From Byssochlamys sp. IMV 00236 (taxonomy: Eukaryota; Ascomycota; Eurotiomycetes; Eurotiales; Thermoascaceae), in assembly GCA_001931875.2 (NCBI GenBank), contig MSJH02000666.1, positions 297,743 through 361,742 of the forward strand: a stretch of DNA of 64,000 bases, in the 5' to 3' direction. Below, in pieces: positions 1 to 11,083 of the stretch; the first letter of the stretch is position 1, and the number at the start of each line of letters is the position of its first letter. The notes below the pieces were generated by a model, which worked only from the letters and a program-made list of their open reading frames with translations, did no database searches and was not told the origin of the DNA. A program made the translations under genes and the position numbers.

Positions 1-2168
1 AGCCTCTTCACTTACCGTCAAGCGATCGAAGATCTCATCACCTTCCTTCTTCGGTGGCTTCTTGAAAATCTTCAGATTCTTGAACACCTGCGCGTCTACT
101 TCCACCTCGTCGTAAAACCGAATACTATCTTTACCAAGGAAGTCAAAGACGACCTTGTTTGGCGGCTTCAGAGTGACATTCTCGTATTTCAGCGAGCAGC
201 AGCCCACAGTCTCAGCCTCGTCTTCACCTTTCTCGTTACCAGCACGGAGCGCGAACTGGTCAATGAGATATACTGCGGTGGCCTTCTGCCGCTCCGCCAT
301 CAACTCGTGCTTGAGATTTTTCTGGTAATCCTTGCGGATACGGTCAATGTGCTTCTTCAGCTCTCGAGCCTTTTCAAACTTTTTATAGTCACTCTGGCCT
401 TTAATATCGGAGTTGGCCGCAAGCATGACATATTTATAGTTGCCATTGATATTTTCCTGCCACATGGCAAGCCAGGTACCTTCTTGGTCATGCTTCACTT
501 CCTTCCACCGATGGCCTTCAGGAGGTGGAGGGACCGGTGCATCCTTGCCGATGTTGATCGTGATCTGCTCAGGCTGGACTCTGGTCTTCACCCTTCCGGT
601 CTTAGGGTGCTCACCACGACCACGGAAGAGAGATGGAGGTTCAACGCGGAAATTTCCAACCTTCTGCTTACGTCCATCCCACAAACAGTATTGGTAAGGA
701 GCTTCCTCTTCTTCTTTCTGGGCTTTCAGACGCTTCTTCTCGGCCGCTGAAAGGGCCTTCTTGGCAGCCCGCTGGGCTTCGTAGTACTCGAAGATCGGTC
801 GGAAATCGCATTTCGAGAATTCCTTGATTTGAACAGGATTCCCTTTAGGATCCTTCGCACCTCCGGTCTTCTTGAGGATGTCTTGGAAATCCATGAAAAA
901 GTTCTTCTGGAAAGTAGGATTCTCGACATTGTGAGTCGAATTCAGCATGCCACCGAAGAAACCAGCAACTTCTTCGGCATCAGGGTGCAAGGTGATCGGA
1001 ATTCCGTCATATTTCATCTTGACGTTCTCGGGCAGCGGCTGATAAGGCGGGGGAAAGACGACACCGTTGTGTTCTAGAGTCGTCCATTTGATAGTACCGT
1101 CACTCTTTGTTGGATCCTCCCACCACCGGTATTCTTCTTCCTCATCGCCCTCGGGTTCTTCGGTCTCATCCTTGACAGGCGTCGCCTTGCCCTTACCTTT
1201 CTTCACGGGAGTGGAAGGCTCAGATTTCGGCTCCGTTTTAACTGCCTTCGAGGTCTTCTTGGCAGGAGCTTTGCGAGACAGGGGCTCATCGTCGCTAGCT
1301 TCCTTCTTAATTCCGTTCGCCTGTTTCTTGCCATTCGTTGCAGGCTTCGTGGCTTTCGCGGTCTTTGCATTGGCTTTCTTGGCAGCCGCAGCTTCGTCTT
1401 TCCGGATAGCTTTGGCTTCTTTCTCCGCTTCCTTTTCTATCTTGGCTTTCTCGTTGGCAAGCTTCTTCCCAATGGGAACATCAGAATCGGACTCGTCCCC
1501 GATAGCAGTCTCAGACGCCTTGGGAAGCTTCCTTCCATTTGCTGCCAATGGGACATCCTCATCCGTTTCGGGATCCTTGTGCGCCTTGGTAGAAGTGCGA
1601 CGCTTCTTACTCTATCGGACGGTCAGCCGTTGGAATCAACGACATTTAAGAACTTCAGGATGAAGAGAGGGTGGTAATCGAGGTAGGAAGGTGGCGTACC
1701 AAGGGCTCGTCATCTTCGCTGCTCTGAGGCTCCGCATATGAAACGGGCTTATCGACGCTTGCTCGAGACTTCCTCTTGCTGAGCGTGCGGCCATTGACGT
1801 CCGCTCCTGCATCTGCCATTTCAACGTCCCCATCCTGAACCGGACCGAACCTGACCGAGACCCCAGGTTCGGTATGACCGTTGGTCTCTGCAGCGTCACC
1901 CATCATACGCTCAGTTGACTTGGCGATCATCTTCTCAGAAAGCGCGGCGTCTAGGATAAGATGACGGCCTCGTCAGTAAGAACATCAATGAAAGGGTAAT
2001 GAAGGTGGATGTGAAGTAACGACACAACTGAGTGGCAGGGAACGCAGTAAAGAGCTTCAGGGTGTCCGGCGCTGCGCTGAGGCGAAGGGCTGACCGGGAG
2101 GCGGAGAACCTACCAATGGACTTGCCATTCTCCTTCGCAAGCGGGGTGTCATCCTCGGAAGAGCTCAT
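1..2168 (-). CDS. top1: DNA topoisomerase I (type IB), partial at window edge
   Basis: Nuclear type IB topoisomerase that relaxes supercoils through a transient 3'-phosphotyrosyl bond. Exons seen on the minus strand are 2168-2114, 1950-1700 and 1611-16, giving 634 residues in frame; a perfect GTAAGT donor at 15-10 shows the gene continues left of the window. The start [17 protein letters not shown] is followed by a long charged Lys/Glu/Ala-rich tail, as in eukaryotic Top1. The core then begins near [20 protein letters not shown] and runs through [42 protein letters not shown] and [13 protein letters not shown] to DEIFDRLT. The catalytic tyrosine lies in the missing C-terminal part. Introns are 1951-2113 and 1612-1699; both keep the frame exactly. 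Transcribed away from ATP3. Identity is seen from core motifs; the exact first ATG is the first in-frame one giving an acidic N-terminus. Confidence 0.95.
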
Positions 2169-2926
2169 GGTTTGTAGATGAGGAATCGAGAAATGTCTCA
2201 CCGGGATAAGTGGTCGAAGTGCCAACAACGGGGGTGGGCGCAGGGCCAGGCGCGCGAACCCAGGCGGCCTGCAAACGAGGACCGAGGCCTTACAGAGGTA
2301 TGAAGCAAATGAAATAATGAGGGACCGGAAGGCTAAGTGAGGCCTGAGTGGCCCGTAACCATAACCAGAAGGAGATGTAAGTGAGCGAATGGGTCCCGGG
2401 GGGTGTTGTAGAGGGGAGATAGATGTGACTTTCAGCTGGGAACAAGGCAGGGCGCGAGAAGTAGAAGAGAGGGAGAGAGAGAGAGAAGGAAAAGGAAAGG
2501 TTGAAGAGCTGGATAGAAGGCCTGAGGCGGAATCTCACGCCGCCCTGTTTTGACCAGTTGTGTTGCCTGGTTCGTGCTGGCGCCTGAAGCATGAGGCATC
2601 ACACGGCTTAGCTCAGCAGAGAGTCATCGACACCTGGAATGCCTGAGGATGCCTGAGGATGCCTGGGGCCGGGAAGCCCCGTGACTGGAGTCACCTGACC
2701 TGCGCAGTTGGTCTGTCGCGCTGCCCCGTCAACTCCTGCCTCATCCAGCCTAGCGCGGCTCTGTGCTTCCCGTCTCCCGAAAGCCGGACAAGACAGAAAG
2801 CAACCTGACGACCTCCCTCTATAGACGTCCCCAGAGGAACCGACATCCCATTGACCCTGCTGCTCTCCCCTCTGCAGCGTCTCTCGACGGATTTTCGTCT
2901 CTTGTCCTCTATACCTCTCTGCCATC
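2169..2926. promoter_or_regulatory. Divergent promoter region, TOP1 / ATP3
   Basis: The 758 bp between the TOP1 and ATP3 start codons must hold both promoters and 5' leaders. Visible features are a purine-rich AG tract (2462-2500, a CT tract on the TOP1 strand) and a short direct repeat of GCCTGAGGAT near 2640-2662. I see no gene in it. ORFs here on either strand are short and resemble no family. Confidence 0.6.
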
Positions 2927-4178
2927 ATGTTCTCTCGCGCTGCGCGCCCGGCCCTGAAGGCCGGCAGTGCCGCTCTCACTCGGTAAGTCTCTGACCCAGC
3001 GCAAACATTAGATCCCCATCTGTGCGCCGCCAAACACGATTCAATGCGCGATCTATCGATCCCAGATGTCTTCCAAAGTGGCATTGGCTGACGATTCCAA
3101 GCACTGCTCCTCCCAATGCCGCCACCTTCGCGACTCTGCGTGAAATTGAGGGCCGTCTCAAGTCCATCAAGAACATCGAGAAGATCACCAACACCATGAA
3201 GGTCATCGCCTCCACCCGTCTCACCCGTGCCCAGAAGGCCATGGAGGAGTCCCGTTCCTACGGTTCGACTTCCAACACCCTCTTCGAGAAGGCCGAGACC
3301 AAGGCTGTGGAGGGCCAGAAGACCCTCTATGTCGTCGCCTCTTCCGACAAGGGTCTCTGCGGTGGTATCCATTCCGGTCTGAGCAAGGCTACCCGCAAAC
3401 ACCTGGCGGAGAACCCTGAGGCCGACCTCGTCATTCTGGGCGAGAAGGCTAAGGCTCAGCTGGGCAGAGTCTATGCCAACAACATCGTTCTGAGCTTCTC
3501 CAACGTCTGCAAGGACGTCCCGACTTTCGCCGACGCCCAGGCCATCGCTGACCAGATTGCCCTGCTTCCGACCGACTACTCCAGCATCAAGGTGATCTAC
3601 AACAAGTTCGTCAACGCCCAGAGCTACGAGCCCGAGGTCATCGAGGCTTACTCCGAGGAGGCCATCACCCAGTCCCGTATGTGACGAATTCTGTGTATTC
3701 CCTGAGAAGAATGACTCGTTGTTGACTGATGTTTGAAGCCAACATCTCCGCTTATGAGGTGGACGATGAGGTTCTCAAGAACCTCCGCGAGTACGCTCTC
3801 GCCAACAACCTATACTGGGCTCTTGCCGAAGGCCACGCTGCTGAGATCTCTGTAAGTACCGCCGCATTTCCATGGGTCGATTGAATGGAGGTGCTGACTT
3901 TTCACTCTAGGCTCGTCGCAACGCAATGGAGGCAAGTTCAACTAACCAGTACCGCTATAAGTTCGTGATATACTGACCATGGTGACAGAACGCTTCCAAC
4001 AACGCTGGTGACATGATCAACAGGTATGGCAGTTGAACCGCAGCAACCCCGAGTCCGTGTATCCTCGATCTAACTCTTCTGCAGGTTCCAGATCTTGTAC
4101 AACAGACAGCGTCAAGCCGCCATTACCGGTGAACTGGTCGAGATTATCACTGGTGCTACTGCTAGTGAGGACATGTAA
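2927..4178 (+). CDS. atp3: ATP synthase F1 gamma subunit, mitochondrial
   Basis: Central rotor stalk of mitochondrial F1-ATPase, coupling proton flow to ATP synthesis in the matrix. Six exons: 2927-2982, 3102-3676, 3739-3851, 3911-3931, 3989-4023, 4085-4178, giving 297 aa, the usual length. Residues 1-18 (MFSRAARPALKAGSAALT) form a basic amphipathic presequence for mitochondrial import. The mature part opens with the family signature ATLREIEGRLKSIKNIEKIT and contains SSDKGLCGGIHS. It ends with the conserved C-terminal helix read across small exons (ARRNAME / NASNNAGDMINR / FQILYNRQRQAAITGELVE). Exon 4 is only 21 nt. Intron 4 (3932-3988) uses a GC donor (GCAAGT), required because nearby GT donors break the frame. 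Stop TAA at 4176-4178. Confidence 0.96.
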
Positions 4179-5111
4179 AATCTGTCAACGTGATGCTGCC
4201 AGGAGGAATCGCCTCGTGTGCAGAATTGTCCATACATACCTAGACCCACACCAACCTTGTAAAACAAGATACAATCTGACCAACGTTTCCTTTATGCAAT
4301 TTCTATCATCTGAGGTGACATGTCCCTCAAGCTAGCTAATGAAGTTCCACTTGTATCTGGACGGATACTTTGTGCCATTGCATACTTGTCAGTGTCAGCT
4401 GCGATCATCTTTCGCGGCGTACTATCCGGGAGGATAACTATAGTCACGATGTTTAGTATTTTGAGCTGATCTTGTCTCGAGTGACAATCTCGAAGAAGCA
4501 AATCCATGCAGGAACAGAATGCGCTGTTTATCCAGGTAGAAATGACAGTATTGGGTAAATGGTAGAACTCTGGGCGTTTCTGCGGCGGGCTCCTGCATCC
4601 ATATACTGTTGTGGTTCACTGAGTGAATGTTAGAAGCAGAACCGTCGCCCTCTACAAAGGGAACCCGCAGCAGTCCAGGTACCTTCCGTCCCAAGTGACA
4701 TCTTCACTTGCATGAAGTGCTGTTCACTGAACATCTGCGGCTAGCTGCAGGCAATCCGTTTGATTCACTGTGTTTTTCTCCTCTTATGGACGGCTCTATG
4801 TATTCGCGCAACTGCCAACGAATCTTCCTGATCTCCTTCCACTTACAAGTTTTTGACACCATCCAGGCGCTGTCAACAGAAGATCTCTAAACAGTCAACG
4901 GCCAAACTTTGCACGGCGCCTTGACTGATAACATCACCTCAGGGCTGTCATCACCATCAAGATAGAGCGCAGCGTCCCAAACATCCTCGAAAACAAGTGC
5001 CTTCAATCCGACACCGTCTTAGGACATCTGCGTGACTCTCATCATCACTTCTCCGTTCTACAGTGTCATCTCTACTATTTGATTACCATAGTATATTCCC
5101 AAGGACACGAC
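4179..5111. other. Intergenic: ATP3 3' end to J-protein promoter
   Basis: About 930 bp between two plus-strand genes. The only open frames are under 100 codons and show no family resemblance or splice-supported extension. It presumably holds the ATP3 3' UTR and the promoter and leader of the J-domain gene. Nothing else is seen. Confidence 0.6.
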
Positions 5112-6652
5112 ATGACGAGTTCAGCAACGGTGGATTACTATGCGGTTCTTGGTGTCTCTCGAGACGCGTCAGTCAAAGACATCAATTCTGCCTATAAGAA
5201 GCTCGCCCTCAAGCACCATCCTGATAAGGCAGGTACCGAAGACAAGGAACTGACCACGTTCAGAAAGGTAGGCAGTTCTCTATTTGACAAATATTCCTTT
5301 TATCGGACAATGGTAATATGATCTACAGATCCAGGAAGCAGTCGAGGTCCTACGCGATCCTACCAAGCGGAAGAAACATGACAAAGACCTAAGCCAGAAG
5401 AACAAGCATTGGAGCGTTGTCCTCCAGGATGATCCAGACTTTGGCGGTCCTGGCTACACTGGCTGGACGCCTTACGGTGGCAGGAAATGGGATCTAAACA
5501 ATGCCTGGGACCGCTACATGTCCAGCTACCATAATGCTACCCATATGGACCCAGGCGCGGTTCCACGAGATGCTTGGGCGGAGGCTGCTGAGATGGAAGC
5601 TAAGTTCAAACGGGAAGAAGAGGAGCAGAAGAGGCTTGAAGAAGAAGCTGCTAGACGAGAAGTGGAAATGGAGCTGGCAAGGCAGAAATGTCGTAGAGAC
5701 GGAATGAAAGCTCGCCTGTTCAGAGATGACATTGAGAATGCTATCGAGGATATGAAGGAATCGTTGAAGCAGGATGCGCGGACTGATATCGAGGCAGAAA
5801 AAGCCAACAATATCAGCGCTGCGTTCATTGATAGCGATGCTGATAGCTCTCCTGACTTCAGTGATGAATATTCGGAGAACGAATACTCAGGGTCCTACTA
5901 TGGCAGCGACGATGATGATGAGGAGGATGACGAGGATAGTGAAGAGCAGACTCCCTCTGATCAGGAGACGGACGAGATCGCATCTTTGACCCGAGATATC
6001 GGAGACATGGCAGCAAGATGCGCCAGCGACAATACTACCACCAAGTACTCCGAATCCGACTCCGAATCTGAAGATGGCAAGCCCTACGATATGGCCAGAC
6101 TTACCCCTTACTTCAACTACAAGCTCACCCATCCCAGTCATCGGTACACTCTCAATGATCTCCGGGCTGAGCTAGAAGGCATGGTTCTCGAAACATTTTG
6201 TGGCTTCGTTGAAGATCTCCGCCTCTCCTTCCCCCAAGCCAGGCCAATGATTCCTGGCAACGATCCTGAAGATTGCCCGCACCTCGGCATGTGGACCAGG
6301 GAGTTCTTGAAAAAGGAGTGCGATGCTTGTCATCGTTTCGAGCCCTTGTATACCCTTACTTGCCCTGGATGCGGGAAGAAGGCCTGCGTGGGCTGTAAGT
6401 TCAGACATGGCGCCTACTAATTGGAAGAGTCATGGTTTTGCGGATATGTTTCCTTCAGATTCATTCAGGCTCGGTGAGGATTTGCCCCAATTCCCTCGCC
6501 TTACCCACGGGGACAGAAACTCTGGACTGTTGCAAGACACAACCATAGAGATGATGATGTCTCAAATTCCTCGAGATGCTCCTAATAATCATATAATGGG
6601 AACTCTAGAGTACAATCGTCGCAACGGTTTCAAGTTCTTCTGTATGTTATGA
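5112..6652 (+). CDS. J-domain (Hsp40) protein with acidic region
   Basis: Co-chaperone candidate: the N-terminal J domain (about residues 6-70) has helix [13 protein letters not shown] with an intact HPD, so it should stimulate an Hsp70 ATPase. Exons: 5112-5267, 5329-6394, 6459-6652, giving 471 aa. After the J domain come [11 protein letters not shown], a charged coiled-coil-like stretch ([20 protein letters not shown]), a very acidic segment ([13 protein letters not shown]) and Cys pairs CDAC, CPGC, CVG-. No G/F or DnaJ zinc-finger region is present, so it is a class C-type J protein; its client is unknown. The last intron (6395-6458) has GTAAGT, a TACTAAT branch site and a pyrimidine-rich acceptor. 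If it is retained, the protein ends at 6420 after [11 protein letters not shown] (415 aa) and keeps a third CxxC. An in-frame ATG at 5079 is less likely, because 5112 sits right before the J domain. Confidence 0.85.
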
Positions 6653-7145
6653 CTGTAAATGTCACGGCCTTGTCGTCTCTGTAGCGGCTATTCTATAGGA
6701 TATTGCCAAGTAGGTGGCGGCAAGCGGAAACCAGCGGCGGAATAGGAGGGCATATCACACGCGTCCGACTTGTATCCTAGAACCTCTCCTTTTTTCCCTC
6801 TCTAGTTTGGAATCTTTAGTTGTTAGCTGCCTTGAAATTGAAGATCTAGCTTAAGCTCTGACAGTGAGACCTCTCCTTTCGACGATGGCTAACAGAACTC
6901 ACAAAAGACGTATTTTTATCTCAATAACTTGAATTGTATGCAGGACAATGCATGAAACTGCATTTCAAACCCATATTAACTACCTAACATATTTCTCCTG
7001 TTTCTTATCTTCCTGTCGTAGCAATTTAGAAGCTAGACATCTTCCATTTCACATATGATTACTAGCTATAAACCTTAGTTACTTTTCAGGAATCCACAAG
7101 ACGACGGTCTCCGACAACAGTGTCAAGATACATTGCAGATACCAC
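6653..7145. other. Intergenic between convergent genes
   Basis: Nearly 500 bp between the ends of the J-protein gene (+) and the transporter gene (-). AT-rich, as expected for two 3' UTRs and polyadenylation regions. No gene seen. Confidence 0.6.
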
Positions 7146-9739
7146 TCATGCCTTCGACTCATCATGTCTGACCTCCGTAACCCCCGTGGACGTAAGCTTC
7201 GCCAAGGCATCATCAAGTCCGACCTCACGAGAAATCTCAGCCTGGCGCTCATGGTCCGACGTAGCGGTACCCTCAGAGCCGAAGATGACGTCCATTTCCT
7301 CTGTAGAAAAGACATGAACAAGTTAATTGATTGACCGGATGGAGAAAGATAACATAACGAGTGGATAAGATGAGGATGAGGACAGCATGACGTAGACGTA
7401 GACGTACCCAGAGATAGCTGCTTCGTCTCAGGAACCAAGAAGGCAATGAATAGAGCTCCTAGGGTGGTGATTAGGCCGAAGAAGATATACGTTCCATATG
7501 TGATTCCCGTGAGCATATCGGGGGTGACTTGGCCGACGATGAAGTTGTTCATCCAGTCTGATAGATGGTTTTGGTGTTAGTCAGGTATTGATTTTTATTG
7601 TCATTGTTCATGGAGTTCATTTCTACTGTGGATAGGGAGAACAGGTGGAAGGACGGAACATACTCGCAGATGCGCCCAATGCGATTCCCTTGGCGCGGAC
7701 ACTCAATGGCCAAATTTCAGAGATGACGATCCATGCGCAAGGGCTGTAGGTTCATTGTTAGTATATCGATATATCTCTGCATTATGCATCAAGCAATGAT
7801 GGCCACTTACCCCCAGGAATATCCAAAGTGAATGACGAAGAGCCATACCATGGCGACGGCAGCCCATCCTGCTGCCTTGTGGGTGTCCCATTGGTGTTCA
7901 TTCTGACCGAAGATGGCTGCGATGATAAAGTGGCAAGAGGCCATTCCGATGGCGCCTACTACCAGAACAGGTTTGCGACCAAGACGGTCAATGTACATCA
8001 CGGCGGGGATCTGGAGATTGTTAAGGAGTGAAGTGCGAAGTTTCGGAAGGATGCTCACAGTTGCGAGGAACATTGCTATTCCAACGACGCCTGTCGCTAG
8101 AAGAGATGTGGTGTTGCTGCTCATGCCGAGCTGAGCGAAGATGGATGGAGCATAGTACAGGACGGCATTGACGCCGGTCCATTGCTGGAAGGTCATTGTC
8201 ACTGTGATGTCGTGTGCGTTAGCGAGGTGGTTATATACAGAGTATGCAGGCAACATGACCGGAATTCAAGTAGTGCGTACCAGTAGCCACCATGACTCGT
8301 CTGAACATTGGCCATGTCTTGAAGAGACTACCGAATCCTGCTGCTTCCAGCTTGATATAGCTCCACGTATTGGATCTCTCGAGGTGTGGGAACTTCTCCT
8401 TCTCTGTTCGCTTCTCGAAGAGACTCTGAGACTTTATCTCCAGGAACTCCAGCTCGAGAAGGGGGTGGTCACGAGGAAGCCCACGGAGACTGACAAGAAC
8501 ATCTTTGGCCTCTTCCTCGCGGTCATGATGGACGAGCCATCTGGGAGAGAAGGGCATGAATAGCATTCCAGCGCCGAGAAGAATAGCAGGGATGAGCTGC
8601 AGAGCCAGAGGGAGCAACCAAGCGGTTTCGCTTTGGGTTGATCCCGTACCGCCGATGTAATTCGTGCCATAGTCAATCCTACCTGTTGTGTCAGGTTGTG
8701 TGATCTTTTGAGAGAAACTGATACTGACCAGAAAGATACCTACGTGTTCTAAGTTAGCAAGGTGGTAATTGAGAAACCGAGAACAACTAGACTCACCATG
8801 ATTCCGAAAGTAATGGCAAGTTGTTGTAACGCAACCAAAGATCCTCTCACCTCGGGGGGCGCGATCTGTAATGCCTTAGCTGGTGGTCCTCGACCTCCAT
8901 ATGAGACTATCATACCTCAGCATTGTACATCGGGACACACATTGAGAGACTGAAAACTGATCATCAGCAAGGCAATTCTCATAACAGTCTCTTTTACACG
9001 TATACATACCTTCCAACGCCCATACCGGTGACGAACCGACCACCCAAAATATTGGAAGAGCCGCCAACAGAAGCAGTAGTCTGGACGATAACACCAATGC
9101 AGAATATAACGACGTTGACGAGAATTGTATATTTACGAGAAATGCGTTCTGCAAGTACGCCAGAATATAAGGTCCCCGTCCAAGCACCGAGTTCGAGAAT
9201 TGCTGTACATACATCGTCAGTGAAATCCCCGTTGTTGAGATTAAGATAATTGAGAACATACACGTTAGCCATCCTTTCTTCGTGGTGTTTGTGACAGCAT
9301 CTCCCATCTAGATAGTATCATCAATAGACTGCAATGGTTAAACATAAGGATTAGAGCATACATGTTCGTCGAAGGAATACATCGCCACTTGCAAGTCTGG
9401 TTAGCGAGCTGCTTAATTCTCTGCATGATCAGGAGAACCTACGGACTCCAGAGAAAACACCCTGTCCAGAGAATATATCGTTAGGCAACGACTCGACAGT
9501 CGGCTTAGACCGGAATACCTACCTGGTTGTAACCATAGAGCAACCTATATACTTAGTCAGCATATAAGTCAAATATGACATTGAGGCAGAGAACAATACC
9601 CTCCAAGACAAGCGAACAGTGCAACTCCAAACACCTTTGCGTTTTGAACCAAACCAGCAGGGCCAGACGGACCTGCAAGAGCTTGCTTGCGCGCCGTAGC
9701 AGCGGCATTGAGAGCCACTGTTGTATCAGCACCACCCAT
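7146..9739 (-). CDS. MFS sugar transporter (12 TM)
   Basis: Plasma-membrane sugar/H+ symporter family protein, 561 aa in 15 exons: 9739-9600, 9544-9523, 9461-9443, 9387-9362, 9307-9262, 9202-9010, 8949-8916, 8865-8797, 8739-8729, 8678-8281, 8201-8059, 8010-7811, 7743-7664, 7557-7408, 7300-7146. All phases close. Family marks in order: GGLLYGYNQGVFSGVL (TM1), GWLTSILELGAW, AERISRKY, GGRFVTGMGVG, APPEVRGSLVALQQLAITFG, PFSPRWLVHH, FQQWTGVNAVLYYAP (TM7), DRLGRKP, SEIWPLSVRAKG and the closing VPETKQLSLEEMD. The substrate is not predictable; fungal relatives carry hexoses, lactose or other sugars. Exons of 11, 19, 22 and 26 nt are unusual in density and make gene prediction error-prone. Candidate CreA-type sites and CCGGTT repeats lie upstream. 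Confidence 0.93.
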
Positions 9740-9912
9740 TGTGACCAACGTGGACCCTCGAAGTCCTCGTTGTAGACTATATTGTTTTCGAATATGACAA
9801 TGCTCCGGGATGTCCAAGAGAAGGGGAACCCGCAGGCAATGAGATGATCACTCTGTGATAGTAACATGCGACTAAGGATGAGATTATATTCTTTTCCCCA
9901 TGGTTACGAGCT

Positions 9913-9946
9913 CCCCGCATGGACCCGTACTATCTGGGGTCCGGGG
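9913..9946. promoter_or_regulatory. Candidate CreA (SYGGRG) site cluster
   Basis: Three matches to the carbon-catabolite repressor consensus SYGGRG within 34 bp: CCCCGC at 9913-9918 (GCGGGG on the minus strand), CTGGGG at 9934-9939 and CCGGGG at 9941-9946. They lie 174-207 bp upstream of the transporter ATG. In Aspergillus, closely paired SYGGRG sites are known to be the functional form. The motif is short and common, so this rests on spacing and context. Confidence 0.4.
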
Positions 9947-10068
9947 TAGCGTGGTGGACATGCAAGATCGATTCCTCATGGGAAATCCACCAATAACTAC
10001 GACAATTAGGCGATAACCACGTGGAACAAAGATCCTGCCTGGCCAAGACATCATGGGGTATCGTTGCA

Positions 10069-10100
10069 CCGGTTGTGGTGTCCGGTTGTATAGCCGGTTA
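10069..10100. promoter_or_regulatory. Triple CCGGTT direct repeat
   Basis: CCGGTTGT at 10069 and again at 10082, then CCGGTTA at 10094, with starts 13 and 12 bp apart, so nearly one helical turn. It sits about 330-360 bp upstream of the transporter ATG. CGG/CCG triplets are the half-sites of Zn2Cys6 regulators, so this could be an activator site. That reading is inference. Confidence 0.35.
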
Positions 10101-11083
10101 AATAGGACAGAGGCGTATTTAGAGAAATCACGGTGGAAAGCACGGAGTCGGAGCTTGTTTGAATGCTAGATCCAGTGGTCTAGAATCCGTGAGCTGAATA
10201 CTACTAATGTTAGAATTCGTTCGAACTAGACAGGATGCAACACGGTCTAGGAGACTGAGGTGGTCTGTTTCCCTTCACAGGCCGCCGAGATCATCGCACC
10301 AGTGGTAATAATTAGACAGGAGCAGCGTCGCGAGCGATTCCAGCTCCGAAATACGAACTACACGATGAGCGATGTAGGACGTTGAATCTACCTAAATCAA
10401 CATTCGGACGCTATGCCATCCGCAGACCCACATGATCTCCTTTATTGGGGCATTCACCTAGGTCGGAGGCAACTCGGAGATCTATCGCTTTCTTTCGAGG
10501 CAAAGAGGAGGGGTGTTTTTTTGATTAGCCGCCCCGCATATCGTTGCATGCTCACTATATCGTTGCAGCTGTTTAAAATGGCGAGAAAAGCAGTTCTTCG
10601 GGTTTTAAACCGGGCATGACGGATAAAAGCGATAGCTGAAATCCATGGGCACTCCCACTCGGAGGCTTTGTGGTATTTACACAGGCCATATGACCTTGAT
10701 CTAACCAATTCTGAAGATGTGGCGCCGCCTCGTAAAAAGGTCCACGAAGAGTCATGTTTGAATTCATCCTTGGAGCTTGCCGTTGGTCGGGATAACTGAC
10801 AAGGTCCGAGCCCCTACCTACTGGTTCCTTAACCAGGGTGAAAGTCCGCGACGGCGTAAACAGATGAGACAAATAGCCTAACATCCAGACCAGGCTATCG
10901 GCTGAGCACATAGGAGCCTGATTGCGAGATGTTCCCTAGGCCTTGCAATAGGAAAGATACGAATGTGGCGGAAATCAGGCGCCTTTACCTGGATGCGAAT
11001 GGTATTTGCACGGCATTATTGCCAACACAGCGTAGCTGGCGACGACCAGAAGGGTATATGCTCTACCCAAGATGTGCTGGACT

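Larger units (their letters stand above)
9740..11083. other. Intergenic: transporter promoter region
   Basis: 1.3 kb between the transporter start (-) and the F-box gene's 3' end (-). The part nearest the transporter carries grouped CCG-type motifs, listed separately. ORFs of up to about 115 codons on either strand have no recognisable domain and no splice partners; I call no gene. Confidence 0.6.

Noticed and set aside
2608..3402. 264-codon open frame on the minus strand over ATP3
   Set aside because: Antisense to conserved gamma-subunit exons and the promoter; no domain.
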